From positions 54,091,003-54,155,002 of the forward strand of contig CM070604.1 in the NCBI GenBank assembly GCA_036346395.1: a stretch of DNA of 64,000 nucleotides. Reading direction: 5' to 3'. The notes beneath the pieces are model-generated. The model ran no database searches, was not told the DNA's origin, and was given only the letters and a program-made list of their open reading frames with translations. Positions 25,378-38,445 of this stretch are shown here, one piece after another (the stretch's first letter is position 1; every line of letters begins with the position of its first letter). The translations under genes and the position numbers were made by a program. The stretch is from Hsuehochloa calcarea. Taxonomy: Eukaryota > Streptophyta > Magnoliopsida > Poales > Poaceae.

Positions 25378-28300
25378 ATGGCATCCGATTCCGACGACGC
25401 CGACTTCTTCGACAAGCTAGTCGACGAAGACGACGAAGCCGCGCTGGGGGACCTCTCCGCCCTCACCCTCGACGAAGACAGCGACACGGGAGCCCCCAAC
25501 CCCGCGGCGGGGCCTCCTGAGGCTGCGGCCCCTCCTCCTCCTGAGCCTGAGGCTGCCGCGCTCCCTGGGGTGAAGGCCGTGGCGTCGCTCCCTAAGGTGG
25601 GCGCTGCGGCTCCTCCTGATGCCGGTGCTGAGGCTGAGGCTGAGGCTGTTCCGGCTGCGCTCCCGGAGGTGAAGGCCGTGGCGGCGCCCCCTACGGCGGA
25701 GGCTGCGGGCGGGTCCCCGGGGTCGGGAAAGGGCGTCCGTACCGCCTTCAAGCAGGTGCAGTGGAGTGTCTTTACTGGCAGCAGCAGCGGGGCAGATCCG
25801 CTCGGGGACTTCCTGGCGGACAGCAGCGGCGGGGAAGACGCGGTTTTTGGAGCTAGTTTGACGGGGTACCAGGGCGTGCAGGGTTCAGTTGTGCGAACCG
25901 GCAGTGTTGGAGCGGCGGATCACAGCTTCTCCAATGGAGTGGGTAGCAATGTCAATGCACAGTTGGATTGGGGTGCTAGCGCCGTGGAGTCTGTGGATCA
26001 GAACACCAGCGTGCAGTCGGAGTGGACCGGTGGAGCTGTGGACTCCTTGGATCCCAAGTATTTGGAGAGCCTCTACCCCGGCTGGAAGTACGACGGGTTG
26101 ACGCGGCAGTGGTATCATGTAGAAACTTTCGGTGCACAGGGTAATGTTGATAATAGCGGTGTTGTACCGGTCGTTGGGAGTGGTAATGTTCAGCAGCAGC
26201 CGCAGCATTGTAGTGTTTCATACCTGCAGAACTCTTCGCAGGCGGGGCTGGAGACCATCACAGAGGAGGGCAGCACCACTGCCGCGAGCTGGGGCCAGGA
26301 TGAGAGCAGTGCAGCGGTCGCAGAGTACCCGCCAAACATGCTGCTCTACGCAGAGTACCCAGGATGGTACTTTGACACCAACACTCAGCAGTGGCATACG
26401 CTCGAGTCATATCAACAAGGTGTTGCGCAGACTGCAACTACTGCAGCAGCTTTAGATGGATCTGCATGGACAGGTCATAATTTAGCCCACGCCGGGAATT
26501 CTTATGTAAGTAACTACAATCAGCACAGCCAGTGGCGGCAGGGTTCGTTGGATAACAGCATGCAGCCTGAGAATTTGAGAGATAATAGCTTGGTGAGTAG
26601 TTCCTATGGTTCCCATCAGCATGCTAAGAATCAGATTGGTCGGCAGGCCAATGCACAGCCATTGGATTCATCTGCAGATTATCAGAGTGGTATCAACACA
26701 TTTGTGCCAAGTCAACACATTGGTAGTGAGGGCCACCAGGATAGTTTCAAGGGATTCGAACCTACTAATTATCAAAGTGTTTACAAAAGTGTTGAACCCT
26801 CTACAAGTCGTCAAAGTACTTCTACTAGCCATCAGAGTGGGTACAAGGGCTCTGAACCTTCAACAGGCCACCACGGATTCAAACCTCTTGCAAACAACCA
26901 GAGTTACATGGCATTTGTACCTTCTAGAGGTGACCAGATTGGCCACATGGAATTTGGGCCTTCTATAGATAGTCAAGCTAGCCATGTGGCACACGAACCT
27001 TCAACAAGCCATGGTTATGGCAGTTCGAATGGGGTCGCCAAGCCAAAAGACTTTGTTCCAACAGCAGGCATGTACCAGACGCAAACACATGCTGATCCTG
27101 CCGCGCACATGCATTTACCAAACAGCTATTTGGGCAGTGAGAACTCCATGAACTTTGCTCAGCAGCAATTCATCGGTTCAAATGTTTCATCTCAACAATT
27201 TGGTTACTCCTCCCACGAGCAGAGGTCATCAGCTGGACGCCCACCACATGCTCTGGTCGCATTTGGATTTGGGGGGAAGCTTGTAGTTGTGAAAGAGACC
27301 AGCTCAATGATCACAAACTTTGGCAGTGGAAATCAGGTATCCTAAGAACATTTCTTTGTAACATTCTTTTTTGCAATTAAGTCATAGCTAACAGCTTTTA
27401 TTGTTGCAATTTAAGGCCAATTCTTGTGGCACGGTGTCAATTATTAATATATCAGAGATGGTTGCTGATAAAATTGATCAACCAAGCATCCCTAACGGCA
27501 GTGCTATTAGCTACTTCCATGCATTGTGTCATCAACCTATTCCTGGCCCCCTTGTTGGTGGAAGTGCTGCAGCAAAGGATGTGAATAAATGGCTTGATGA
27601 GATTATCAGAGGCTGTGAGTCTTCTGTAAGGGAATTCCAAGGAGGGGATGCTCAGAAGTTGCTTATTTCATTGCTGAAAATATTGTGCCAACACTATGGA
27701 AAACTCCGTTCACCCTTTGGGTCTGATCTGTCGCAGGAGGTATTTCCCGTATGTCTTGCTTGACTATGTTTCAGCGTCCTGTTATTATATTCTGTTTGTA
27801 AGAATTTCATGTTTTTCCTTGAGGAAAATTGTTCATTTAGTGCACTGCAAAATTTTCACAAGAAAGATAGTGGACACCACTGTCATGCTGGTCTGCTGCG
27901 CTGTGAGCGCGCAGCAGATATACTCTGGATCTAATACTTTGTAGGGACTAGGGAGCTGTGTAAGATATAGATTTGGACATCATGAATAAGCCTGAGTAAG
28001 ACCTGCACTTTATGGGCTTTGATTCAATCACCTTTTGGGTCTGGGTGTTCGATCCAATCATAAGTTGTGATTTGCTGGTTTGTTCTTTTAGCTTATATGC
28101 TTGTCATTAATCATTTTAAGCCCCATCTTTATATAATTTAGAGGGTACAATTTTTTCCCTGGGATGCAGATCGTTTCCTTGGCCTTGTTTTTGTTAACTG
28201 GCCGAAAAGCATCTGTTCCCTTTAGGCTTTGTGGAGGATCCCAAATTAGTGACCTCCTCGGTTATTTTTTATGCTCTGCATGGAATGGCTTGAAGAGTCG

Positions 28301-31300
28301 GTCCCCATCCAATGAGATTCGTATGTTCATTTCTTTTATCTTGAGTAACTTGTATCACCACTATCACGTGCGAGAATGGTTGTCTCTTTAACGAGATACT
28401 TCTATTCCATGTTGATTTTTTTATATAAAAAAATGGAATACTGAAATTTGTTTGAATTCTTGGTCACAGGGTGTAGATGGCCCAGAGATGGCAGTAACGA
28501 AACTTTTTTCATCTTGTAAGCGTAGCAGTGCTCATATGAGAGAGTATGGAACCGTTGTCCATTGCATGAAAAATATTCCCTCAGAAAACCAGATTCAGGT
28601 AATATTTTTCTTCAATGTCTGTGCTGCATCATCTAGCAAAGATTGCCCTGGTTGAGACAACTATTCTATTGCAGGCTACTGCTCAGGAGGTTCAAAATCT
28701 TCTAGTTTCTGGTAGAAGGAAAGAGGCCCTTCAGTATGCGCAGGAAGGTCAGCTTTGGGGACCCGCACTAATCCTTGCTTTACAACTCGGTGATAAGGTC
28801 TACTTCACTCAAATAAGTTTGCAGTCTCTGGATTGGTTGGATGGCATGCCTATTTCCTTTTTATTTTCCCTGAATAATTACTCATTATTTCATTGATTGG
28901 TGATGCAGTTTTATGCGGATACTGTGAAGAAAATGGCTCACTGCCATTTCGGTTCTGGATCACCTTTGAGGACTTTGTGCCTTCTTATTGCCGGACAACC
29001 TGCAGATGTTTTCAATGTTGAGAGCCCCGTCCATGGCAGTTATGGTACTTTACATAGACCTCAACAGCCTGCAGAGGTAATACATAAACTTCTTTACTGC
29101 ATTTCTAAGTACCTATGATTGGAAGCAATAGAAGGAGCCATGTCCATCATTTATGACTTTATGTGTTACTACATGGAACGTTGGGTCTTCTTTAGCCCTA
29201 TACAACAGTTTTGTGTTGCCATATGATAATCTCTAGTTTTTTTCCTTCTTTTTTAATAACATGACATGGATTGTGCTTGACTGTTCTCTACTTTTCATGT
29301 CATATTTTTCAGACATTGCATTAGGAATACCCCTCTTTTTTTGCCCCTTTCATAGCTATGTTTGAACCAGTTTGAAGCTAATGTGGCGTTTCTGTTGGAC
29401 AGGGTACTTCTAAGGGCATGCTGGATGACTGGCAAGAGAATTTGGCTATTATTACTGCAAACAGGACGAAAGGCGATGACCTTGTAATTACTCACCTTGG
29501 GGATTGCCTTTGGAAAGAGAAAAACGAGGTTTGAATCTTACGTGTTCGAATATATTCTTTCTTTACATTGTTGAGTCAAATACCTTATATATATATATAT
29601 ATATATTTATTTATTTATTTATGCAGGTTGCAGCTGCTCATTCATGCTATTTAGTTGCTGAACTAAATATTGATTCATACTCTGAAAATGCAAGAATATG
29701 TCTAATTGGTTCAGACCACTTGAGATGTCCTCGCACGTTTACCAGCCCTGAAGCTATCCAGGTCTTTTAAATCTGTACCATATATTTCCTTTTCATTCTT
29801 TTGTGAAGAGAGCCTAGAGCTGTAAGGTGCATTTGACAAGCATCACCCAGATGCATGTGTAGGATATTATCATGACATAGAGGCCGTGCAGTTAGTCCAG
29901 CGATGGTTCAGATATGAATAGTTGTGCATATTATTTAATATTTTTTCCCATTATGGCAAATGAGTTCCAAGTTCCAACCTACAGATTATATGTATTGCGA
30001 GATCTGTCAAATTGGGATGCTATTATTTGTATGACTTAAATCAGTGGCTTTCCAGTCCGCTCTTGTTCAATTTTGGACCAATTATTTTTTGGAGAATGGC
30101 ATGGTTGGATAATAATTGGTCACGTCCTTATTATGTTTTGTTACTAGTTTCTCGTCCTTTTCTAGTAATTATTTTGGTCATTGTCATTTGCTGTTCCTGA
30201 ACAAAATACCCTCACAATGCAACTACAGAGAACAGAGTTATATGAATATGCGAAGGTTCTCGGTAACTCTCAGTATATCCTCTTGCCATTTCAACCATAT
30301 AAGCTGATATATGCATACATGCTTGCGGAGGTTGGGAAGGTTTCTGATTCACTAAGGTAAGGTGGTGAATTACTATTTCAGCATTTCCCCTGGTTTCTTA
30401 GTTGCACACAGTGCTCTCACTTTGAATTGCCTTCTTAAGGTATTGTCAAGCGTCTTTGAAGGTGCTGAAAGCCTCTGGCCGTGCGCCTGAACTAGAAGCA
30501 TGGAAGCAATTGTTTTCATCCCTTGAGGAGCGGATACGCACCCACCAGCAGGTATGAGTTTATTATAGTTAATGTTGTTTCTTGATTCTTGTCTGCACTT
30601 TAGCAGACCATTCTCTTCCTGTCCACTGCTAATTGACTCACCGCTATTTAGGGTGGATATGGCACAAATCTTGCCCCTGCAAAGCTTGTTGGAAAGATTT
30701 TCACATCAATTGATAAATCTTTGTCCCGCATGATGGGTACACAGCCTGCATCATTGCCGCCATTGCCACAGGGATCTTCGAACGACAGAGATTTGTATTC
30801 TGCTCCTCCAGCTCCAAAAGTTGTAAATAGTCAGTCAGTGATGGCTATGTCATCTTTAATGTCTTCCGCTTCAGAGCAGTCTATGAGTGAAATGGCAGGA
30901 AGCAGTGGCCCTGGCAGGAAAGGCGCACGTAGCAGAAGTGTCTCTGAACCAGACTTTGGCAGAACCCCAATACAGGTACTTCTTAGATTGGAATGTTTTC
31001 TAGAGATTTTTCGATTCTCTTTGCTGACGTTGAAATTCTAACAGGGCGCAGGATCAGATAATGCACAAAGCACGTCAGGTTCAGGCAGTTCACGTTTTGG
31101 CTTGTTGCTGCAGAAAACAATGGGCTTTGTTTCAAAACCTCATCACCAGGTAACACATTAAGTACTTCTGCCTACTTTTCGCTCTGTGCAGTAACACACG
31201 ACTAATTTTCTCATGGTCTGAAGGCAAAGTTGGGGGAACAGAACAAATTCTACTACGATGAGAAGCTGAAGCGGTGGGTGGAAGAAGGCGCGGAGATCCC

Positions 31301-32137
31301 TGCTGAGGAGCCTCCCCTTCCCCCACCTCCGACAAAAGCCGCATTCCAGAATGGTATTCCAGATTACAATTTGAACGGCCCCAGCGGTGGAGGTTATACT
31401 GCTAATGGACCTGCAGAAGCGAAGCCCTCGAATCCTTCCGAGCTTAGTTCGGGGATGCCACCGATGCCACCCAGCCAGAACCAGTTCTCAGCACGTGGAC
31501 GGATGGGTGTTAGATCAAGGTAATCTGTTTAGTTACTGCCCTGATTTGCTTTCTAAGTTTCTATACCAAGTGGGTCCTAACATTTCCTTCTTTCTGTAGA
31601 TATGTTGACACATTCAACAAGGGTGGCACAAATGCATTTGGAGCAGCAGCAGCAACAGCATATAGTAAACCGGCCACTCCATCTATGAATCCGCTGTCTG
31701 GTGCTACGTTCTTTGTGCCAACTCCAGCTGTTGTTGCATCGGAGCAGATGCCTGACTCAACAGCCCATGCCCACGGTGAAACCACACATCAGGACGAACC
31801 ATCTCCCTCTCCAGGGATGGAGGCATCCTTTGCTTCACAACCACCGCCACCAGTGCCAATGCAATCGGGCATGCAGCGATACCCAAGTATGGATAACATC
31901 ATGACCCCCTCAGGCACAGGCAGTGCTAATAGCTCACTGTCAAAGTCACGAGCAGCATCATGGAGTGGAACATACCCAGACCAGTTGAGCAGTAGTGCTG
32001 TTTCGAGATCACCTGATGGACAGTCCACGCAGTCGCCATTAATACCTGGAAAGAAACCTTGTCACAGCCGTTCCAATAGCAACTCATCAACTCAGTTGAA
32101 TGGTTTGGGAGAGGATCTTCACGAGGTAGAGCTCTGA
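25378..32137 (+). CDS. SEC16: SEC16 COPII coat assembly scaffold
   Basis: Thirteen exons: 25378-27336, 27416-27739, 28470-28598, 28675-28797, 28909-29076, 29403-29528, 29627-29761, 30229-30356, 30440-30551, 30652-30975, 31045-31149, 31224-31519, 31600-32137. All junctions are GT..AG, phases join, and the product is 1,488 residues. SEC16 is the peripheral membrane scaffold that marks ER exit sites and organises COPII. The N-terminus is acidic (MASDSDDADFFDKLVDEDDE), then Ala/Pro-rich. Two YPGW repeats (LYPGWKYDGLTRQWYHVE and EYPGWYFDTNTQQWHTLE) follow at about residues 230-340. Exon 1 also holds a Ser/Gln-rich stretch with repeats like HQSGYKGSEPS. The conserved central domain covers exons 2-9 (for example AQEVQNLLVSGRRKEALQYA, QLWGPALILALQLGDK). 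The C-terminus is Ser/Pro-rich. It appears intact. Confidence 0.93.
29587..29620 (+). repeat. AT and TTTA microsatellite next to a SEC16 splice acceptor
   Basis: About 20 bases of alternating AT followed by four TTTA units end a few bases before the ATGCAG acceptor of SEC16 exon 7. Confidence 0.85.
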
Positions 32138-33400
32138 TACTTGAACAAGGGAAGGGGTACAGAATTGAGGTGCGTCCATCGTGTAATCAATCACAGCCTT
32201 GCCTTGGAAATATGTTTTTTGATCATTTTGTTTTGTATTTAGTATCTTATGATGTCTAGAAAGGGGAAAAAAAAGAGGAGCGGTGCCCCTTTTCTTTTCT
32301 TTTCTTTTTTTTACATGGGAAGCATGTGGATGCCGTTGTACAGATAGTTACTCCCCCATTCAATTCCAGATGCAAAATAAAAAGAGAGAATAACCAAAGA
32401 GGAGAGTTGTGGTGTAAGATATAGCAAGAAAGATGCACATATGTGTTTGTAAATTCTACACATTATTCGGATTTGGAAACTACGTGCAGGCGGTGGAAGT
32501 CTGCTTGTGGTGGTAGCGTGGTAAACCGTAGAAAACCCCGCGTGAACAAAATGCAAAACAGCGAGCAAACAAAATGCGGGGAAAAAGAAGAAGAGAAAAG
32601 GCGGAAGTAAATAAAGCCAAAAACAAGCACAGCTCACCGCGGAACTGTACACAGATTTGGTTGAAAAGACACCGGTCTTACCAAAACCCCATCTAATAGA
32701 ATCTGGTTCTGTGGACAAGTCTATGCATGAAGCGGCAGTTTGAATAGAAGTCCACTGGTAAGTTTGAACAGGGGATATATAACCATCTCCGAAAGAGTGG
32801 GAAGCCGTTTTTGTAATTGTTATTTATTTGTGCTTGAGAGTATAGCGATGTGACGAGCGGCTGGTCGGGAGTCCGGCTCCCGGACTCACCAGGGACTGTG
32901 CAGGGGCACAGTGGCACAGGGGAGCTTTAGGCTCTCAGTCCGCTACGGTTCGAGCGCTGCTCCGTAAGTGTCTCTAGAGATAGAGTGTTTCTTCTTTAAT
33001 GTGGATCGGATGGAGAAAACTTCAAACATTAAAAAAAAAGTTTTTCTCATTACACAACTCATATATATCAGGATAAAGCACATAAAGCACTATGTGCTTT
33101 ATCCTGTAACCAGGAATCTTTCTACAACCTAGCAAAGGTTGCCAGAACCCAAAACCACATTCCTACCCAGAAGATAAACATCTTTCACTTTTAAAAGGGC
33201 TTTCCAACAAGGGGAATCACTCTCCCTTCTTCTCACAGTGGCAACCGAATGATTGTGCAAATATTTAGCTCTCACAATTCTGTCACATGCCATCATATGA
33301 CCAGTTTCCTTACAAAGGAGAATAACATTATGCTTCCTGATATCATATCGCTGGATCTAAATGCACAAATTGTTCTTAACAATCCTCTGTAATTTATCGA
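32138..33400. other. SEC16 3' flank, no gene seen
   Basis: Includes a T/C-rich tract at about 32290-32315 and a near-perfect palindrome at 33070-33105 (AGGATAAAGCACAT arms). Small open frames on either strand have no recognisable motif. Confidence 0.45.
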
Positions 33401-33419
33401 GGTAGCGCCACGATATATA

Positions 33420-36000
33420 TCGAATCATTTTATACACAATATTGACCGACTCAACATAATATTACATTTATCAGAGTTTAAATAGACCACGCTTGTCGGG
33501 TTTACAAGAGAAATGAGTTCAATCACAGACAAGCTTTCCCCACAGACAGCGACTATGGTACTTTGGGTACAACCGATATTAGCTAAGGACTTGATAATAT
33601 TAATCGCAGGAGAGATAAACTAACCCTAGCCTCTAACTAACTACTCCTCACCTTGGTCTTGACCGTGAATCATTGGTCCTCGTAGTAGCCATAGTTGTCC
33701 CGATCGGTGAATCTTGTACCGTGCTCATGAGCCAACACAACAGATGCAATAATAATTATGCAAGGCTAAACAAAGATGGCTCGAGTTCTTTTATTTGCGC
33801 AAAGCAACATTTATAAATACACATATTAGAAAGTCCTATCGCTTAGCATTTTGACTAAATCATGATTTCTTAAAAGAGAATAATTGTGCAATATTAGACA
33901 CGGTTAGATGGGCCCGTCACATCTTTCAACCCACCCACAAAAATTTTATAAATAGATGTCCGCCCGTGACCGTGGACACGTCTGTTCGAACAGTGTATTT
34001 ATCTGCAAAGATTATGCACTTTACCTACAAGAGATAATCACACGTTTCCTTGGACATGTGAATCAAGGAGATTACCACAAGGCCTTTACAATGCATCCCT
34101 CAGTACTTGTTACACCCGCTGAGGTTTCACCTGAGGTGGATTACGCTCTCACACCCGCGTCAACCCTTGCCCTAGACCCCCCTTGCGCCATCAAACGGCC
34201 TTCACCGTGCACTCCGACCCTTCGCCACAAAGGCTTACGGTATCGCGAGTCATCTACCTCGTGCAACTCGTATTGACAGATATAAATTATTTGGCCAGGT
34301 TGACACCATTATAGACTTGTGGTTGTACTGTTTTACAATAGGAGGTCATCGCATGATTAAGTCCTTAAAGTTATCTTAGGGTTCATACCACATACCAAAC
34401 ATATACCAGCATATCCTGGGCTACATTAGTACCCAACCACATACCCTCCAACATACCATCCGCCCAGATGGTGTATTAGCAAGTTTTTAGGATTTTGAGA
34501 AGAGTGAAGCAAATTAACTCGACCATTTCAGTCATTTACCCAATGACTGCCCAAAACAATATTTAAGTTTGAAGGATGATGATTGAGGTGGTTAATACCC
34601 CGGTACTCAAGCAAGGCTAGCATGACACTTGAGTACATACTATAACTAATAGGTTACTATATAATTACTAGGGTGACAAGGATCAAGGTATCTAATTACC
34701 AAGGACATGGTATAATAATTACTTAATAATCAAGTTGGCATTTAGCTACCTTAGGACCATTTAACATATATTTGCATAAAATTTAAAGCATGCATTTTGC
34801 TATTTTAAAAGAACATAATTTGCATAAAATGTAAGTTCAACATGATCAAAGTGTTGACTTGCCTGGATCAAAGGCTAGGAGGTCTTGGAAGTCTTGAGCT
34901 TGGTCGAAGTAGGAACTTCCGGCTTCTTCGAACTCTACTCGAACGATCGCACCGGAAATAAAAAGACAAGCAAACAAGATAAATAAATACAAAATCCATA
35001 ATAAATATACTCCAAAATTAATCAAACTAGTACCAAAATATAGGTTTTGAAATTACAATTTTTTTTGGCACAAGTTCCATAATTTTTGGAGTTTTAATGA
35101 AAAAGATATGTATTTTTTAAACTTTATAATTTTTTTAGTTAAACAGAAAATCAGAAAAAGGCGAAAATTTTACGTCGCGACATCGTGGCCCGGTGCACGC
35201 CATAATGTGTGGGTCCACGCTACGATCAACAATGTGGGCCCCACCTGTCAGCCGCACGAGCAACATCAGTGGGGCCCACCCACCGTCGTCACGGGCGCGT
35301 TTAAGGGGAGGCGACGCGCTTGTCTCCTTCACCGCGGAGGAGACGAGGCGGGGAAAGGAGAGCGAGGAGAGAGAGAGGAGGGGGGAGAGAAGGTGCATGG
35401 CGACGGCGGTGCGAGAGGAGGGGACGGCAACGCCGGAACAGGCCAGAGGCGAGGACGGAGACGAAGGGTTGGCGGCGTCGGCGTTGGCTCCGGGGAAGAA
35501 GAAGCGGCGGAGGGGGGAGAGACTACGGCTCGAGTAGAGTAAGAGAGAAGGAGGCGAGGGCGGGGGAGAAGAAATGGAGGCAGAGCCGGCTTAAATAGCC
35601 AGGGGGAAGAGAAGGAGAGGCGGTGGAGATCCGGGCGAGGGCGCGCGTGGCGACGGACGCGTCACGCCAGGCGCGCGGCTGGCCGATCAAGGACGCGGCC
35701 GCATGTGAGGGGATCTCGGGCGGGCGCTGCGCGAAGACCGGGCGGCACCGACACGAAGCGAGAAACCGGCGAGACGCGAGAAGCGAGCGCGGGAGACCAA
35801 GACGGAGTGGACGGCGCAGAAGCAGGGTGGGGTGGGTTGGGGCGGAGCGCAGGTCCGGCCGGGGAAGACCGGGCCGAACGGGCCAAGCCCAGTTAAGGAC
35901 CAAACAAATATTGAAGTTTGATTTGACATTGAGGTTTAAATTTTTGGAAAGTTTTTAGAATTATAAATATTTCTCTTGAATTTCAGGAAATGGATGTTAG
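33420..36000 (-). mobile_element. Probable LTR retrotransposon-derived block (low confidence)
   Basis: The block changes from AT-rich (33.4-35.1 kb) to very GC-rich (35.15-35.9 kb). In the GC-rich part the minus strand has a TATTTAA box at about 35590, a CT-rich leader, and GTGGGGCCCAC-type motifs at about 35230-35282. This layout is common in grass Gypsy-type LTRs. I could not fix the ends or a target duplication. The many open frames in the GC-rich part have no family motif and are probably not genes. Confidence 0.3.
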
Positions 36001-37000
36001 TATCACTATTTCAACCTCTGTGATCAGGAGTCTTCTCGGTGGTGCAACCTGTGTTGCCACCTGCTCATCTGATCCCGAAAGCCCATGAAGATTTGGCTGA
36101 ATTGTGACCCGACTTGATTAGTTTGTGGGCAAGGATCTTCTTGTAACATTTCTGCATACGGATTTCAGTGAGTATAATATGAACTGGATTAAACTGCAAT
36201 GGATGAAACGAAAAAATAAACTAAACTTAACTGCAACACGGAATTATCTTAATTACCGGATCAAACATTCGGAGAACACTTCCCATTCCAATATTCTATA
36301 TATAGTAGAACAAAGAATCCACAGTCAAGCCTATGTAAGACCCCCCAAAAAAAAATGTTACTATATAAATGCATGTGAAGCATTATGAAAAGGTGCTGTG
36401 GGGTATGGACCTATAAACACACTCGTTTTTCTACTGAGGACACTCATCCATCGAGTATTGCTTGAACTTTCTTGTGTCTTCATCGAAGAACTTGTTTGTC
36501 TTGTGAGATTGCTTTAAATTTTAAATCTAAGCAAAACAACTCCCAGAGTAGTGAATGTATGTATATATCTAAGCAAAACAACACATAGAGTTGCCAATAG
36601 AGGACACTAGACTAACCGAAGTGTATTTTTGAGACTTTTCGTGCATGAGAATTGGTGTTCTAGACAGGAGTCGTCGAAATAGTCAATTCGACTATTTCGA
36701 TGTCTAGTGAGGTGGTCGTCTCGAAAGCTATCATTTTTCACATATTTTTTTCTATATCTTTTGATCTTCCTTACGCTATACGATCACGCCAGTGCACATG
36801 GCGTGGTAATTATAGACTGTAACGTCGGCGTGACAATTATACAATTACAGAATATTTGTATGAAAAATCCAAGATTTAGAAATTCGCTAAAGAGAAGATG
36901 GGAAAAACTAAAGAAAATGATATATTTCAAAGGTGAAAAAACTGAACTGGGTGACATATATCCCACTACATTAACAATAAACTGGGTGACATATTTCTAA
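36001..37000. other. AT-rich spacer, nothing recognised
   Basis: No gene, tRNA or clear repeat. The sequence AAGCAAAACAAC occurs twice near 36530 and 36570. Confidence 0.4.
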
Positions 37001-37089
37001 ATAGCAGTAGGGTTTTCTTCTTCGACCTCGACTCAACTCCATCTCCTCCTTCTCCGCCGCTGCTCCCCGAGGGCCAAGGCTTTTAACCC

Positions 37090-37275
37090 CGCCGCACGCT
37101 TGTCCTCCTCCACGGAATCCAAATCCCAATTCGAGATCCAATCCCGCTCCCCTTTGATCCTCCGCCTCCGCCTCCGCATCTCCACTCCACTCTTCCAACA
37201 AAAGCTCTTCGATTTGGCGTAGCCCTCCTCCGAATCTGCCCAAACCCTAATTCTGAACCCCCCGAGACGGCATCC
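37090..37275 (+). repeat. Diverged copy of the SEC16 5' leader
   Basis: Aligns by eye with 25190-25386, beginning at TGTCCTCCTCCACGGAATCC in the source, and includes the shared stretch GCTCCCCTTTGATCCTCCG. A segment of roughly 30 bp is missing and there are about ten substitutions. The copy ends a few bases past the start codon: SEC16 has GAGATGGCATCC, the copy has GAGACGGCATCC, so the ATG is lost (ACG at 37267-37269). Confidence 0.8.
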
Positions 37276-37425
37276 TAATTCTGCCCAAAACAACTCCCTC
37301 GGTCTTCGTCGCCCCCAAGCGCCACCTCCGTCGGTCGGCATCCCCACCTCCTCCCTAAGCGCCGCCCCCTCCTACTGGACCCCCTCCTGCTGTCGGGTGC
37401 TCTGTGCGACCTCACTCCTGCGAGG

Positions 37426-38375
37426 TAAGTGTCCACCTTCTCCCCTCAAGAATTTTCAGATCTGAATTTTTTTTCCATCCTTGCTGTTGAATGCGAGGAC
37501 GTGATTCGCTGTGTAGTACATGAAGCAAGCACTTTTGTGAGGATGTGAGGTTGAAAGCAAGCACTTTTGTGAGGATGTGATTCTTGTGTGTAGTACATGA
37601 GGCAAGCACTTATTTTGTGAGGATGTGATTCCCTGTGTTGACGTGATCGAATGTATGTATTGCAATTGCTATGTATCGACCTCGTCCCGGCCAGCAATTG
37701 CTATGTATCGAATGTATTGCTATGTTGCAGCAATTGCATTGCTGCAACTATTAGTTGACTACTATTGCGAAATTTAATTGACATGTGATTTAGGTTTCAA
37801 ACAAATTGACATGATAGTATCAGTTCAGTTTTGGAAAGCTTTGGCGACCACATTTCTAGATCTGAGCCAACCCCTTGGATTGGTACTTGTTTTTCATGAA
37901 GCTAGTGCTAACATGTGCGTTGATAACTACTTACTAATTAGTGGAAGACATCTTCAGGAAGGTGCCTGTTAATTTTAGGCTCTACGAGTGCAATTGGTCA
38001 TTCCTAAAATTCACACCTTGTTGTATGAAGTTATTTTTTTTGGAACCCAAGTGCTTTAGGAGTTTAGGCTGAACGTTCTCATTGCTCAGTTTTTTGGAAC
38101 CCAAATGCTTTAATCATCATATCTTATTCTTATATGTAATGACTCAATATGTTCAGTGGACTGGACAGTGGCTATATACTCTAGCAAGTGTCTATCTGCT
38201 AATTAGTTGGAGTAGTCTCTCAAGCAGCATTCTGCAGGTGGTATGACTGGAAACTTCCAACCTGATCCACATGCGTGTATCACTGTATGCGCCACACTGT
38301 GCTTCGAGTATCTCAGATTTTCATTCCTATTCGACAAACTTTACTATTAATTTACACTACACTACACTACTGCAG
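37426..38375 (+). other. Possible 5'-UTR intron of the L9 gene
   Basis: A strong donor (GCGAG then GTAAGT) begins at 37426 and a good acceptor (TACTGCAG) ends at 38375, 70 bp before the L9 start codon. If used, the SEC16-like leader copy would be the first untranslated exon of the L9 gene. Inside, at about 37493-37640, a roughly 50-bp unit with GTGAGGATGTGATTC and CAAGCACTT is repeated about three times. Confidence 0.4.
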
Positions 38376-38445
38376 GGCAAGCAGGCAGGCAGGCAGGCTC
38401 CATAAACCCTAGGTAGGAAGGAGGCCACCGCCGCACGCCGTCTCC

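Noticed and set aside
25359..25751. 130-residue Ala/Ser-rich frame on the minus strand
   Set aside because: Shadow of SEC16 exon 1.
32311..32718. 135-residue minus-strand frame downstream of SEC16
   Set aside because: Aromatic-rich, low-complexity translation of AT-rich DNA with no recognised motif.
35108..35958. Several overlapping frames in GC-rich DNA
   Set aside because: All six frames are open by composition. No domain is seen, and the setting looks like an LTR leader.
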